This document shows, one piece after another, positions 26,531-38,600 of a stretch of 64,000 nucleotides of DNA. Numbering within the stretch: position 1 is the first letter of the stretch; each line of letters begins with the position of its first letter. The position numbers and the translations under genes were made by a program. The notes below the pieces were generated by a model. It was given only the letters and a program-made list of their open reading frames with translations, searched no databases and was not told where the DNA came from. The stretch spans positions 1,986,705 to 2,050,704 of the forward strand of contig VZRN01004204.1 in assembly GCA_013397935.1 (NCBI GenBank), written 5' to 3'. This DNA comes from Dasyornis broadbenti (lineage: Eukaryota > Chordata > Aves > Passeriformes > Dasyornithidae).

Positions 26531-29500
26531 TTACAGAGCCAGCACGAATCTTGGGCCAATACTTCATACCTGACAGTGCATCTGTTGGGTCTCAGGTCTG
26601 GGCTATAATCCAGTAAAAACTGGAGAATAGCCTAGTGCAGGGTTTTTTCCACTGTGGCACCAGAAATGCCTCCATGCTTCCTCCTGCCCCATGCCTTCCT
26701 GTATGGGCAGCATCACCAGATTCCAAGAGACCCCAGTGCACAGCTCCTTCATGGCTGAAATGCCCACAGGAGAAGACAACTCCTTTGCAGAGCAGGGAAC
26801 ATCTTTATCTACCCTGGAGAAAACCATTTAGGAGAGAAGGTGTGCGCACAACACATGAGCCTCCCCACATGGGATGAAAATGAGCAGCACAGCCTGAGAT
26901 CAGTGAGGGAAGATGAACCCCCATGGGACTGGGGACTACACGGGGCCCATTAGGGAGATACTATGGAGACAAAAGGTGGAAGGATATTAAAATATCCTCC
27001 TGATCCAGAGATATTCACTGCACCCAAGTGCAGCTGCTGATGTGTGAGTGGGCTGACAGAGAGCCTGGCACAATTCACCCCCCAGCACAGATGGGGCCAA
27101 ATAATTTCCAGCATCATGTCTCCCATTTTAGCCCCTGATGACTGAGCTGGAACACTTGTGGGACATGCTAGAAAGGGCACAGCAGTGGCCACCTGGCATG
27201 TCCAGCAAAGCAGGGGAGAGCAGCAGCAGAAATGCAGCCCTCGGCTCCGGCACATCCAAAGCTTGGCTTAACCCTGGCTGGACAATGGCACCCCCAAAGC
27301 ATTGTGACTTGCTCTTGAAATCTAATTCTGAAAACAAACATTTGATGCCTTCAGAATAAATAATTCTCACTTTCCCTCTGAGTGGGCTTGTTTTAAATGC
27401 CACTTACTCTGTCTCTGCCACTAATGAGCATGAGTTGACCCACTTACTCTCTGCTGCATTTTCCACAACAAATCATGGCTTTAGTGCAAAGATACAGAAT
27501 ATTAGAGCCACAATTTCATTGGCAAGATTTTTTCACTTGTGAACCCATTAGTACTTTCCCTGAACATTTTTTTCTCCCTCATCTTGCTAGAATAGAGAAC
27601 TACATTTTTGCAGGTCTATTCTCACTGCTATTCCCTTGGCTTGAGTGAAATATATATGAGATGACTCAGAGTTTGAACTCTCAGTATATGTTTCTAATAC
27701 AAAGTCTCCGTGTGTCTGGGGACTTAAGACAGATATTTAATTTTAGATAAGAAATACTGGTGACATCATGCCTTTGATTTCTGTGCTGGATATCTGTGCA
27801 GCCTGCACATGGTGAAGCTGTTCAGCTGTAAGAGCCTCACCGCTTTTAGGAAGCTGCTTAATATTCAGCAGAGGTGCAGAGCAGCAGGCAGCCACTGGTC
27901 CTCTTGGGTGGTGCTTCGTGGGAGTGCACCATACAATAACACATATGTAAGGGTAAATAAAGGACAGTGCAAAGAAAATGGGTTTCTAAGTTTCATTTTT
28001 GTGCAGCTGCTGCATCCCCAGGACATCAAAGCTCTAAGCAGGGCACATCAGCTTGAGGGTCAGTTACCCTCACCCCAAGCCACCTTGCAGATGTTGGTTT
28101 ATGCCCCCTCAACACACACACTGGAGAAGTTGAATTTAGCCTCGCCATCAGTGACTTCAGCTTCCAACAGCAGCAGATGCTGGCAAGTGCATCCAAGCAG
28201 AAGGAAGCATGCACATAACAGCTTCATTTTTAGCTTTATAGATTAGGAAAAGAAAAAAAAAAGACAAGTCTTCATTTTATTTTGAAACATGACTAACTAA
28301 AAGCTCATATGCATGGAGGGAAGCTCGAGAAAAAAAAATCAGACTCCTGCAGCAACACCTTTTAGTTGAGACCATTTTGATGACATTACAGTGACAAATA
28401 TTCAGCTTTTCCTACAATTTTATACCTTCCTACACAGCAGGTGTTATCCAAGAAGATCTAGGAGAGCTATTAGCATGGATAAACAGGGTGTAAGACAGGA
28501 AATAAAATTTAATTGCTGAGACACGAGTCAAACTGCCATACTTTCACGTCAACAGAAAGAGTTAGCATGTGGGGTGTCTTACAAGGGGTCCAACAAGAAC
28601 CATCATTCTTCAGAATTCCAGTCACTCTTGAAACATCTTCCTAAAGTTTAATCTCCAGTTCAGCAAGGAATTATAAATTTGCTGCAAACAGTAACAGCTT
28701 CATCACTTTGGCTTGCATAAGGGAAACCCTCCTCAGCACACCCCCTTGAGCTTGTTAAGGGGCCTCGAAGTAACATCCACACATGCTGCTGTTACTTTCC
28801 AGTCAGGGACCAGAGTTACACCCAGGTGGGCACAGAGCTGATTAAAGCAGCTCCTAGCCTTCATACAACATACCTATGTTGTGTTAACCTTCCCTCCACC
28901 CCAGCCTTTGTCAGGGCTGCCCTAAATGAATAATGAACAAACCTGTAGACTGACAGAATTTGGTTGGTTTGGCCAGGAAGAGGGAAAGCTTAGGAGTGAA
29001 GCAATTGCAGCCCCCTGGTACCTGAGGGAGCCAACAGGAAACATGGAAAGGGACTATTTGCTCACTCTTATCAATTCTGCAGCAATGGGTTCAATGGTTG
29101 TGAGGCACAGGGACCCCTCAGCATCGTTCTTGTGAGCCCATGCTCCTGAAGGTATGCATGGGTCAGCACCCATGCCCAGGGTGCTGACATGCAAAGTTTA
29201 CTCCCTGTTTTGCACTGTCACCTGGCAAGTAATTTTCCAGGCTTACCTAATACTATTGTAATTTTTAATGTAGAAAAATAGGATTGGAAAAAAAATCACA
29301 GCAGTGTGAAGTCTGTGAAGTTTGGTTGAAGACTCAGCAGGGGTGTTTCCTCAGTTCCTCAAGGAGCTAGCAATTCCTTCTGATCCTGCAACAAGACCGT
29401 AGGTGAGAGGCTTCTCTTCTTTTTACTTTTATTTTTCCTTTCCTTAAACTGTAAACCAGTATAATATCTCACTAAAGCTCACTGTATATCAGCTTACTGG

Positions 29501-30180
29501 TATATTGGGTCAAGGAGTCCATGGGTTAATCCCGTGATGGGTAATGAAGCATTACTTATAACAACATTTAAGATTTCACCTCTTCATTGCCCTGCACAGA
29601 GCCACTTGGTGTATTACCTATGGTGAACTGCAGCACTCAATTCACCTTCTCTGGACATTACTTATTATTTTATAGGTCTCTAACATGTCACTTCTTCTGT
29701 GCCTCTGCGCTAAAAATATTTCTAAATGACTGCTAACAGGAAAGTCTCTGCTTTCATTTAGTAAATCCTTTTAGTCTCCTTATTCCCTGGTCCATGGGAG
29801 AAGCAGCGTGGTCCAAAGAAAACACGTGCCATGGATTGGGAACCTGGGATTCAGCCTCCTTGGAATATTATACCCTTAATGTGTTAAACCCACATTGTAG
29901 CCCAACCACTCTCCCAGCTGCAATGCACAGTGAGCAGATGTTTTCCTTGCCCCCTTTGACCAGGCTTTCTTTCCTCAAGCTGTTACAGGGGATATGGCCC
30001 ACGTGATTGAGACACGATTTATCTGGAATTGGGATTTTCTCATAAAATAAGGCAGCAGAACTCACCACACATGTCCATGAGCTTTTGCACTGACAAGTGG
30101 CTCCTTGTTGCTCTATTAAACCTGCAGCAATGTTTCCAAGCACTGGGGTATTTATGTTGACTTTGACACACTCAGATCTC
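26531..30180. other. Intergenic region with no recognised gene
   Basis: No recognisable gene or intact mobile element. A nested inverted repeat lies at 29155-29193. Open frames such as 27809-28246 (plus) have no family resemblance. Confidence 0.6.
29155..29193. repeat. Nested inverted repeat
   Basis: GTCAGCACCC (29162-29171) and GGGTGCTGAC (29179-29188) form a perfect 10-bp stem with a 7-nt loop, extended by TGCATG and ATGCA flanks. The left arm also pairs locally as GCATGGGT/ACCCATGC, so two alternative hairpins share the same bases. Confidence 0.85.
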
Positions 30181-30990
30181 CCTTATTAGGGTTGCATTGT
30201 TTTTTATGTGATATATTGCAGCAGCTAATTGCAATTACCAGAAAGCATATACATGAGAGCTTGTTGATTGCCAGTAGACAAAGACACTTTGGAAATCTTG
30301 GATTTTGCTATAGATGAAAGCCTACAAATTTTAAAATAGAAACCGCGTTATCATTTACAATTTCCGTTTGCGAACAAATTCTGCTAAACAAAATTGGCGT
30401 CTGATTAAGTAAACATTTATACATAAATAAAACAGTGAAGATCTCTTCAGTTATTGAGATGCAGCCAGTTCAGTCTCTTGTAAATAATACAGTGATGAAT
30501 TCTGGTGTTACAGTGCATGATAAAGCTACCTAGCCTCAAAGTCTTAGGCAAACTAATCCATACGCATGAATCAATCAGTTCATTTTAGTCATACCAGTGT
30601 TATATAAATGTCACTAAAATCAATGCCTGAAAGATATAACAGATTAATAAGTCCTCATGCGGTACATCTAACTGGAATGCAAACCTACAGCAGATAACTT
30701 CACGCTGAACATAGCTATACAAGGAGTTTGAATAAGTCATTTTAATAGAAAACTGAAGGGCAGGCCTGTAATGAGCAGGCGTGGATGAGAAAAATCTGGT
30801 GCATTATTAATTTCAGACAATGCCAAGTTCTTTTTCATAATGTACACTTTATTAATGCTTTCTGTGATAGCTTTTCATACCGGTTCACCACCAGGAGTAC
30901 AGTAATTACAATGGATTAAGATTCATTCCATGCCTGAGGAGTAAGGAAGTCCAGTTACGATATGGAAAGCAAGAGAAATGTCAATCACTA
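30181..30990. promoter_or_regulatory. AT-rich candidate conserved non-coding element
   Basis: About 800 nt free of repeats and long frames, dense in TAAT/ATTA cores. It includes a perfect 12-bp palindrome TAATTGCAATTA at 30226-30237, a spacing typical of paired homeodomain sites. Enhancers of this look are common in gene deserts flanking neuronal genes. Conservation cannot be tested here. Confidence 0.25.
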
Positions 30991-33900
30991 TTGACTCAGG
31001 GCTGGATTAAATCAAAACTCTGCCAGGTGGGTTTGGCAACAGCACTTCCCCCACACAACCCTCAGTGAATATGTGCCTCCCCCTCCTCACTGCTCATCTC
31101 CCTGTGTAACCTGTGTGCCATCCATATGGATGCAGTGGATGGGATTCATCATTTTTATTAGGACTTGGGGTTGGTGTGGCTCACCTTTACAACTGTCAGT
31201 TGCGAGGTGTCAGCCATTTCAGGGTTGGAGAGAGAGAGAAATATTGAAGGCTATTGTAAATGCCTCCAAGAGTAACTCTTCTAGACATAAAGGCAAGGGT
31301 TTAAGCTATGGGATGATGGGATTGTCTGGGGAGAGAATCTAATTGCGAGTGCTCCAGTGGAAAAAACTCCACCATTCAACCTAACCCACAGGATTTCTGC
31401 TTTCCTGCAATCTAGTGAAAAAACGGGGAATATCTTCTTTCCTGTAATTGCAGCCCCCACTTTTCCTCCATGCTGCATCTCAAAGCTCCCCAGAGTCAGG
31501 AAGCCTCAGGCTCAGGATTTAGCATTGTCCTTTCGGGCTCTGGAAACCGTAAGAATGGTGCCCCAACGTCTGGGAAAGATTGTGAACTTTCAAACATTTT
31601 GGAGGTATTCATTTTGTTTAATACAATGGCTGACTTTCAGCAACTTCTGGCACAAAGACAGGGTGGGTTGTTCATATTTTTCATTATTTTTCTCCCTGGA
31701 AAAAAGGCTGACAGCCTCCACTGGGGAGGAAACCACAGCCTCCCCAAGATGATGGCCACCTTGCCTGGGGACACCATACAAGGCTTGAAAAGTGGGCAAA
31801 GGAAGAGGTGTCTGCAAGTGGCAGATGAAAGCACGGGGCTTCCTGTGCACTGGTTTGATAAATAAATAAATGGTCTGATAAATACACAAATCACTTGGCA
31901 CTGGCATTTGTTAGGTGTTAATGGTAACAGCAGCCACACAGAGCTGGATGACAGAGGAGGTATTCAAGTACTCAAGAGGAAAAGACTATCCCTGCAGCTC
32001 ACCTTGCACCACTGCAAGCAAATTATCACTCTAGATGTCCACACCCCTCAGAGATTTGAGGCAGCTTCCAATTCATGTTGATTGCCCACTGCCCATTACT
32101 TGCAAAGGTATAGGGGTTTTGGCCCCAGCGCTATGCTAAATTTGTGCTACAGTTGTTTCATGCTATCTGGTTTCTTCATGGGGAAGACATTTCACCTTGG
32201 CTCTGCTTTCCTGCAAAATGCTAGGCTGAAGAGAGACTTCTACGTCCAGAGAAAGTTATTTGGGCTAATTTTCAAAAATATCTGTCTTTCTCTCAAGTAT
32301 GGGGTTTTTTTCTGATTTCAATTTCTAATTTAATTTTTTTTTTTAAATTTATTTCCCTGCACTGCATGAATCTGAACAGGTGAACTCAGAGTAAATAAGG
32401 CATAAGTAAGCTTTGAGTGGTGAAAGATGAAAGGCATCCTTCACCTACAGCTCCTGTCCAACTTTCTGGAGGTACCATCCTGCCAGCACCCATGCCCAAG
32501 TGCAGCCCTGTTGCGCTGGCAGTGTTTGCAGATGGCCACTGTTGTGCCACGGCAGGGGACAGTGGATGACAACTCAATGCAGAGCAGAGATTTATCAGCT
32601 CTCACTCAGCTAACACCATCCCCGTGCCTGCCAAGCCTCATTCCCCGGAGAGGTGTGGCTACTACTCCACGCTCACGCTAGTAAAGCTGGACCTGGCAGC
32701 GTTACCTGTGACTCCTCAAATGTGTTCGGGCATACAAAGGGCAGTAACACACACATCCATCTCCTCTCCTCTCTCACAGACACAGCTACACAGACACGGG
32801 GACCTGCACTGGCTGGCAGCTGCCCGCACCAGGCACAGCCTTGCACACGCGTTTGCACAGACAGAGAACTGCACAGACAGGCACTGGCTGACATGAACAC
32901 AGATGTCTAGGCATGCCTCCATTTACCCAGTCGGACAGTTGGCCCAACACCATTAATAAGCCTTCAGGGTTTCTTTTTTTTTCTTTTTTCCATTTTTTTT
33001 TCCTTTTTAACTAATGCTAAAAGCTTGGGGATCACCACGCTGATGGGGTTTGCATCCCTCTGATGATTTCTGCCCATCCCACCCTCCTCCCTCCCACAAC
33101 TGCACCAAGCTGTCCAAGTCCTCTGTGGGCTGTAGCTGAGTATTTACACCAGCGGAGATCATGGGACCAGTGAGTTCACCAGGGAGAAATGTCTGCCAGG
33201 TCCTCTGCTGGACAGGTCCATCCTCCTTCAGGTGCCTCCTGCACCCATGGTGACGGCACGGCTTGGCTGCGAGAGCCCACGCCAGCCTCCAGCAGGCAGA
33301 CCCCATGGGTTCCCATATATCCATCCCCAGCTGAGCTGATTGAGAAACGCTATCTTCAAGATACTAAGGCTCTTTTTTTTTTTTTTTTCCCCAAAAAAAT
33401 ATTTCTATTTACACAAGACAATAAAATCTGAGCAGCTTTCCCCCGAGAAGCTTTGGCCAAGTGGAGCTGCTGCTGGACACATGCGGTGGCCCCTATTTAC
33501 AAGCAACAGCTTCTCTTGACTGTACTCTGCTGGCACATTCAGCTTCTTCTGGTGTAAGGACCACTTCTCTGTCCCTCTTGTCCTCCCCTTGTTGGCTCTT
33601 TGCACTGACAGGTCTGTATTTACAACAGCAACCTGGATCCGGCAGGTTCCCCTTTATACAGCCCAGCTTGTGAGCACGGAGAGGGGCTCAGGATGGTGGA
33701 ACAAGCACACTCAGCCATCTTTAAGTGTTATCAAGTTGCAAAGTCAATGTTTGCAGCAGGTGAAACTAATTTCTTACTACAAAAGACAATTTTCACCCGT
33801 TCTGCTCATCTTAAAAAAAGAGACGAGCAACCAAATGGCGAGGGCACTTCCCGGGGTGCTGCCATGCATGGGGCAGCGGGAATCTCAGCTGGGCTGTTTT

Positions 33901-34065
33901 CTCCTTGGAGATGCAAGGGTTTGCTGAGGGTTTGGTCGAGGCTGGTTTCTCCGGCCTCTCCTGTTGCGCGATCCCAAGTGAGGGCTGGGTGAACCGAGGC
34001 ACAGAGGAGCTGAGGCGGTGCACTGGCATGGGCTTGCCGGGGCAGGCTCATGGGATCCCCAGGTG
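30991..34065. other. Intergenic region, GC-rich in its second half
   Basis: No gene is recognised. From about 32440 to 34065 the DNA is more GC-rich and contains CpGs, matching the neighbourhood of the candidate exon at 34066-34133. Minus-strand AATAAA at 32348-32353 and ATTAAA just beyond could end a transcript carrying that exon, giving about 1.7 kb of 3' UTR. Poly-T at 33372-33389 and T-rich DNA near 32970-33010 are low complexity. Confidence 0.5.
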
Positions 34066-34133
34066 CTAGATGACACTGTCTTCCATGGTGACTCGCCTGA
34101 AGACTGGCTCCTGCTTGGGCGTCCTTCCGCCTT
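34066..34133 (-). CDS. Candidate alternative last coding exon ending in a PDZ-type DSVI
   Basis: On the minus strand an unusually strong 3' splice site (a CTGCTGTCCCCTTG tract, then TTTTTCACAG) ends at 34134. The next bases, AA then GGC GGA AGG, read in phase 1 as (E)GGRTPKQEPVFRR then VTMEDSVI and TAG. Codon choice is coding-like, with mostly G or C in third positions. Phase 1 is exactly the phase in which the upstream ADGRL3 exons end, so splicing from 63667 or 48651 straight to this exon would replace the VTSL tail by one ending S-V-I, also a class I PDZ pattern. I see no convincing upstream coding exon between 34.2 and 40 kb, which favours ADGRL3 as the donor gene. I do not recognise the peptide, and it may belong to another gene or be a chance frame behind a cryptic acceptor. 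Confidence 0.4.
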
Positions 34134-35403
34134 CTGTGAAAAACAAGGGGACAGCAGGTAAATCCCTGGAGCAGGACCCTGAAGCAAACACCAGCTGTTT
34201 TCAAGACTATTTCCATCCCCAAACAAAGCATGGGATGCCTGGACTTGCCTTGAAAAGGAAGGTTTGCTCAGGGAAAGGAAATGTATTTATGGGTGAGCAT
34301 CCCATTGGGAATCTCCTCCCACCCTCTTTGCTGAGTTTGGTGCTGCAGTTTTGCCTGACTTTGGCCCCACAGGAGCCAGTTGTTTGTTGAACAGCAGCAT
34401 CGGCCACTGCTGCCCACTGCTCTGCAGAAGAAGAGGGACACTGAGGCGCCTCTTTGCTCCTCTGTGTTCAGCCCGTCACAGGGCTGAGCTGCAGCCACCA
34501 CTTTGTACCAACCCAACAGGGCCTGTTTGAGCAAACTGCGTTTTGTGTTGTGTTCCCTCCCCCCGCCCCTTAATAATAAATATTCAGTACAAATGACTGC
34601 AGAGTAAACAGATTTGTTTTGATATCAGACATTATCTGAAGGGCACTTTACATCCTGAGTGCTCTGCTTTACAGCTGCCTCTACAATCACTGCAGCCCCA
34701 GGGAGGGAGACGCCTCCTTTCACAAGCTCACGTTGGGAGGACACAGCCTCATGCACCTTGGGGTGACCACATGCAGACTTTTTCATAAATAATATTTCAG
34801 AGAGATGTTAAGATAGGCTAATCACATTCAACAAGAATCAAGAGTTATTCTGGAGCCGTTTTCTAGGCATAAATAATTTCAAACTATTTCCCACCCACCC
34901 AAACATATGCTGCTCTCTACGGCATCATAGATATTATCACAGAGAAAAGTGGTGGGGGCAGAACCAGCAACTTTTCAGGCATCTCCCAGCTTGGCTATTT
35001 CGGCTGATTTTCTGGGGTTTTTCTGAGGAGGAGGTACTTTCATCGTTTCCTTGTTGATCATCTCTTTTTTTTTTTTTCCCCTAAGTAGTGGGATGCATTT
35101 TCTCCTTTCATTTCCACTGCTGTTAGCTTAGTGGGCTGTGTTACATCACAGTACAAACTGGTAGCAGTGGAAAATGCCTGGGTGTACAGTGTATAAAGAA
35201 TAAAGAAAATCAAAAATCCCTCCAATTTAATATGTAGTACTCTTCCTGGCTGATATCAACAGCAGCTTAAGTGATGAAGCCTTTTATCTCTACGTTTAAA
35301 TAAGAAAACAAGGAGGTAGGTGAGGGGTGAGGGGAAGGGCAGAGCTGAGGTGCTTGCCCCCCCCAAAAAAATCCTCTTATATTTATCAGGAAGGGACTCT
35401 CTT

Positions 35404-35612
35404 GAAAAAGAAAAAAAAAAAAAAAACCAAAAACCACGCACAAAAAAAAAAAAAACAAAAAAACCAACAAAGCCCAAAACCCCCCCCCCCAAAACCCCCC
35501 CCCCAAAAAAAAAAAAAAAAACCAACCAAAAAAACCAAACCAAACAAGAAAACCCAAACCAAAACAAAAAGAAAAACCCAGAAAAAAACACCCCCCCCCA
35601 AAAAAAAACCAG
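35404..35612. repeat. T-free A/C tract with long C runs
   Basis: For 209 nt the plus strand contains no T and very few G. It includes CCC, A4, C11, A4, C10 at 35473-35504, and C9 at 35591-35599. The minus strand therefore carries G10-T4-G11-T4-G3. Long frames read across it (Lys/Pro-rich one way, Phe/Gly/Trp-rich the other) are composition artefacts. Confidence 0.95.
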
Positions 35613-38600
35613 TCCAAAAGGCTGCTTTGTTGCAAACTATAAAATCTTATTGTTACTTTTTTGTTGTTGTTGTTAGGAAATCAGGAACTGGCCAGAGCAG
35701 GCATCCAATAGCTACAGCAAAGCTTTAGTTTGCCTCAAATTTGCCTCCCATCACACATGGCTCTAATTCCCTACGACCTTGCACTTCTCTCCAGCTGCCT
35801 ACAGAAAGCACCTGAGAAACTCTTTTTACATATTTCAGCCAAAGGACAAAGCCTTGCCAGAAATCAGGGGCTTTTTCTTTTAATTCCCCCCATCCAGAGT
35901 CCATTTTCCCACACCCCCTCTGCAGCTTCTGTGCAACCAAGCCCTCAGAGATGCTTGGGGTGCAGTGCTGCTGCTTCCCAAGTGGAATACTCAGACATCC
36001 TCCACATCCTCCACCCAGTTTGCTGACCGCTTGGTTTTCAACATTCATCCTCCCAAACCATTTATCAGTGGACGTTACCACAGACTTGTGCCTGCTGAAA
36101 GGCGAAGCCTTTGCTACTGATGGGACACAAAAGCTGCAGGGCTCATGTCTGGAGTGAGCTTTCCTGCCACAGGGACCCAAATTTAACTCTGCCTGAGATG
36201 CCTCCAAGAGAAGTGGGAGAAGACAGGCTGAAAACAGTTTATTGCTGTAATTTACCCATTGAGCACTATTCTGCTGGAAATAACCTTTGTTGTAACACAA
36301 GATGCAGTCGATTATAAGTGGCAGTCAGAGATACTTGGTCATCTGTACAAATACTCCCATCACACCAGCTGAGGAGGTTGTGCAGCAGCTACATTTGTGT
36401 CTTTGAAGTTGCTGTTTGAGTTTTAAGCAACACTGCTAAAATACCGAGCATTTGCTTCCAACACATAATAATTGCTCTGTATACCAAAATTTTTTGTTTA
36501 TTTATTGAGGTTTTAGCTTGGGTTTCTACATGTGTACAGTGTATTTAAGGAGTAGAAATATAAGAAAAGGAAATGTGTGGAGAGTAAAGAAATAAAAAGA
36601 CAGAAAATACTTAGAATGACTTTTTTTGTTGTTCTTGGCATTTTCCTGAAGAAGACTATCACCATCTGTCTGGCGTACTGAATACAATAAACAGTAAGCA
36701 CCTGTAAAAAGCTATTTTGATGTGAAAAAGGAAGATTTCCAAGCCATTCTGGCTAGTCTCAATATTTCAGCTTTAAACAGACTGCCTCTTCTGAACTGGG
36801 ATGATAAATGATCTGGTGTATGATCCATGCATCCCCAGGGCTTGCCAAAGCCTTTGGAAGAGCAAAACTGGCCCTATGCCAGCTGCCTGTGCTGAAGGAA
36901 AAGTCTCTCAGACCAAAAAGGGGAGCGCTGCTGCCTCCCAGGGGTACTCCAGTGCCCTCCCCTGACTGCACTGCTGATGCCCTGCTGAGGACAGTCACTG
37001 ACCAATCCATCGCTGCTTTCCCTGGGAGCACTAATCACACATTTTATCTGGCTTCAGGTCTACACTGCAGGGTGTCCTCCACACCATTACCAGAGAGCCT
37101 GCAACAACATGACATTTATATAATGTTCATGAGCCCAGACTATTTAAACCCTAAAATATTCATTAAATAAAATTTGCATAGGGTCTAGCTGAATGCAGCA
37201 GATAGCTAAAAAATAAAGCACTTTTCTTTCTAAAGGTAAGGAGGAGATCAGGGTGCGACAGATGACCAAGCCCGTGCTCTTAGGCTTTCCTGAGACAGGT
37301 TTTTAATAAGATGAGCTATCTTTCTATCCCCATTGACTAGGTAATTCTGCAGGGCATTATGTGCTTCAATAACCTAGAGAGATCAAGATGTGTGAGAGAG
37401 CCCAGCTGGTCATGGAAGGGGGATGCAGGCAATAGGGACACACAGAAAATCACAAAAGGGACCCCCAGGAGCTCACTGACTCCCACCATTACCACCGTTT
37501 CCCCTGGCCCTCTGAGGTACCTCATTGCTTATTACCTGGGGGCAGGAAGGAAGGAAAAAGACTGGTTAACAACCACAGGAATGGAAAGCAATCAACAGGC
37601 TGAAACGAACAGCACCATGGTAAGTAACATTGCCTACACAGCGCCTCCGAAGCGGTGATGAATAACTCCCATTCCCAGCAACCCTCCAGCCTGCATGGTC
37701 TTTCTTGGCATGCCTTTTGCCTTGTGTTTCTCCTTCATGTTTTGGGAAGATTTTACAGTCTCTTAAGGCTCTTGCAGAAAACGGGTGGGAACTGCCTGCT
37801 GTAGTCAGTGTCCTTTAAGCAGCAAGCTGATGTGTCAGCTCTTTATGGGGTAGTCTGAAATAGGATTACACGGGAAAAACAACCCAGTCCTGCACAAATT
37901 AGTAATGAGTGAAAAAAGGGATTCGTAACTTGTAAAGCATACTAGAATGATTCTCAGGAAAATGCAAAGCATGGAGCCCTGCACTTCTCCATCCCCCTCT
38001 TCTCACCTGCAAGAAAGGCTTTCTGAAGGGACAAGTCAATCAATGGATCAACATTAACAATCCTCTCTCCAAATCTGGAGTGCCAGCCAAACCTGGCTGC
38101 CTGGCAGCCCATGCTTCCCAAAGGTGGCCCTGTGTTTCAGAAAATGGCCTGTGTGTCAGTCGATGCTCTCATCAGATCAAGCACTACCTGTTTGCCTCTA
38201 TTTTGTTTGTTTTCAGCTGAAAGTGGGATGCTTTTTGCAGTTGGATGAAACTGTAATCTCCCTATAAGGCAAATCTGGGGGTTTTTTGTTATTGTTTGTT
38301 TTGTTAAATGGAGCTCTAGAAAAGATCCCTTGAGTACAGGGCTGATTATCCCCTTCAACCCAGCCTACAAAGTTATGTGTCCCAAGCATGAGTATGGATT
38401 TAATACCATAATCACTACTGCCCTTTCATCAAGCTTTTTTCTCACATTCCTGCCTTGGCTCAGCATTAAGAAATGCCTTAGAAGTTTTGTAGCTTTCTCT
38501 CATACCCCAGGAGCATTGCAGGCACCGAGGACTTAACAATGAGTTGATTCTCACATGCTGCAGTCTGCACAGAAGACACCATTGCCAGTCACATCAGAAT

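Noticed and set aside
33806..34231. Two longer frames (113 and 141 codons) overlapping the 34-kb exon candidate
   Set aside because: They run through the strong acceptor and look compositional. The phase-1 frame after the acceptor is the one with coding-like codon use.
35256..35728. Lys/Pro-rich and Phe/Gly/Trp-rich frames
   Set aside because: Pure by-products of the A/C homopolymer tract.
35725..36300. 191-codon minus-strand open frame downstream of ADGRL3
   Set aside because: No domain, and no splice sites in a phase linking it to ADGRL3 or to the 34-kb exon.
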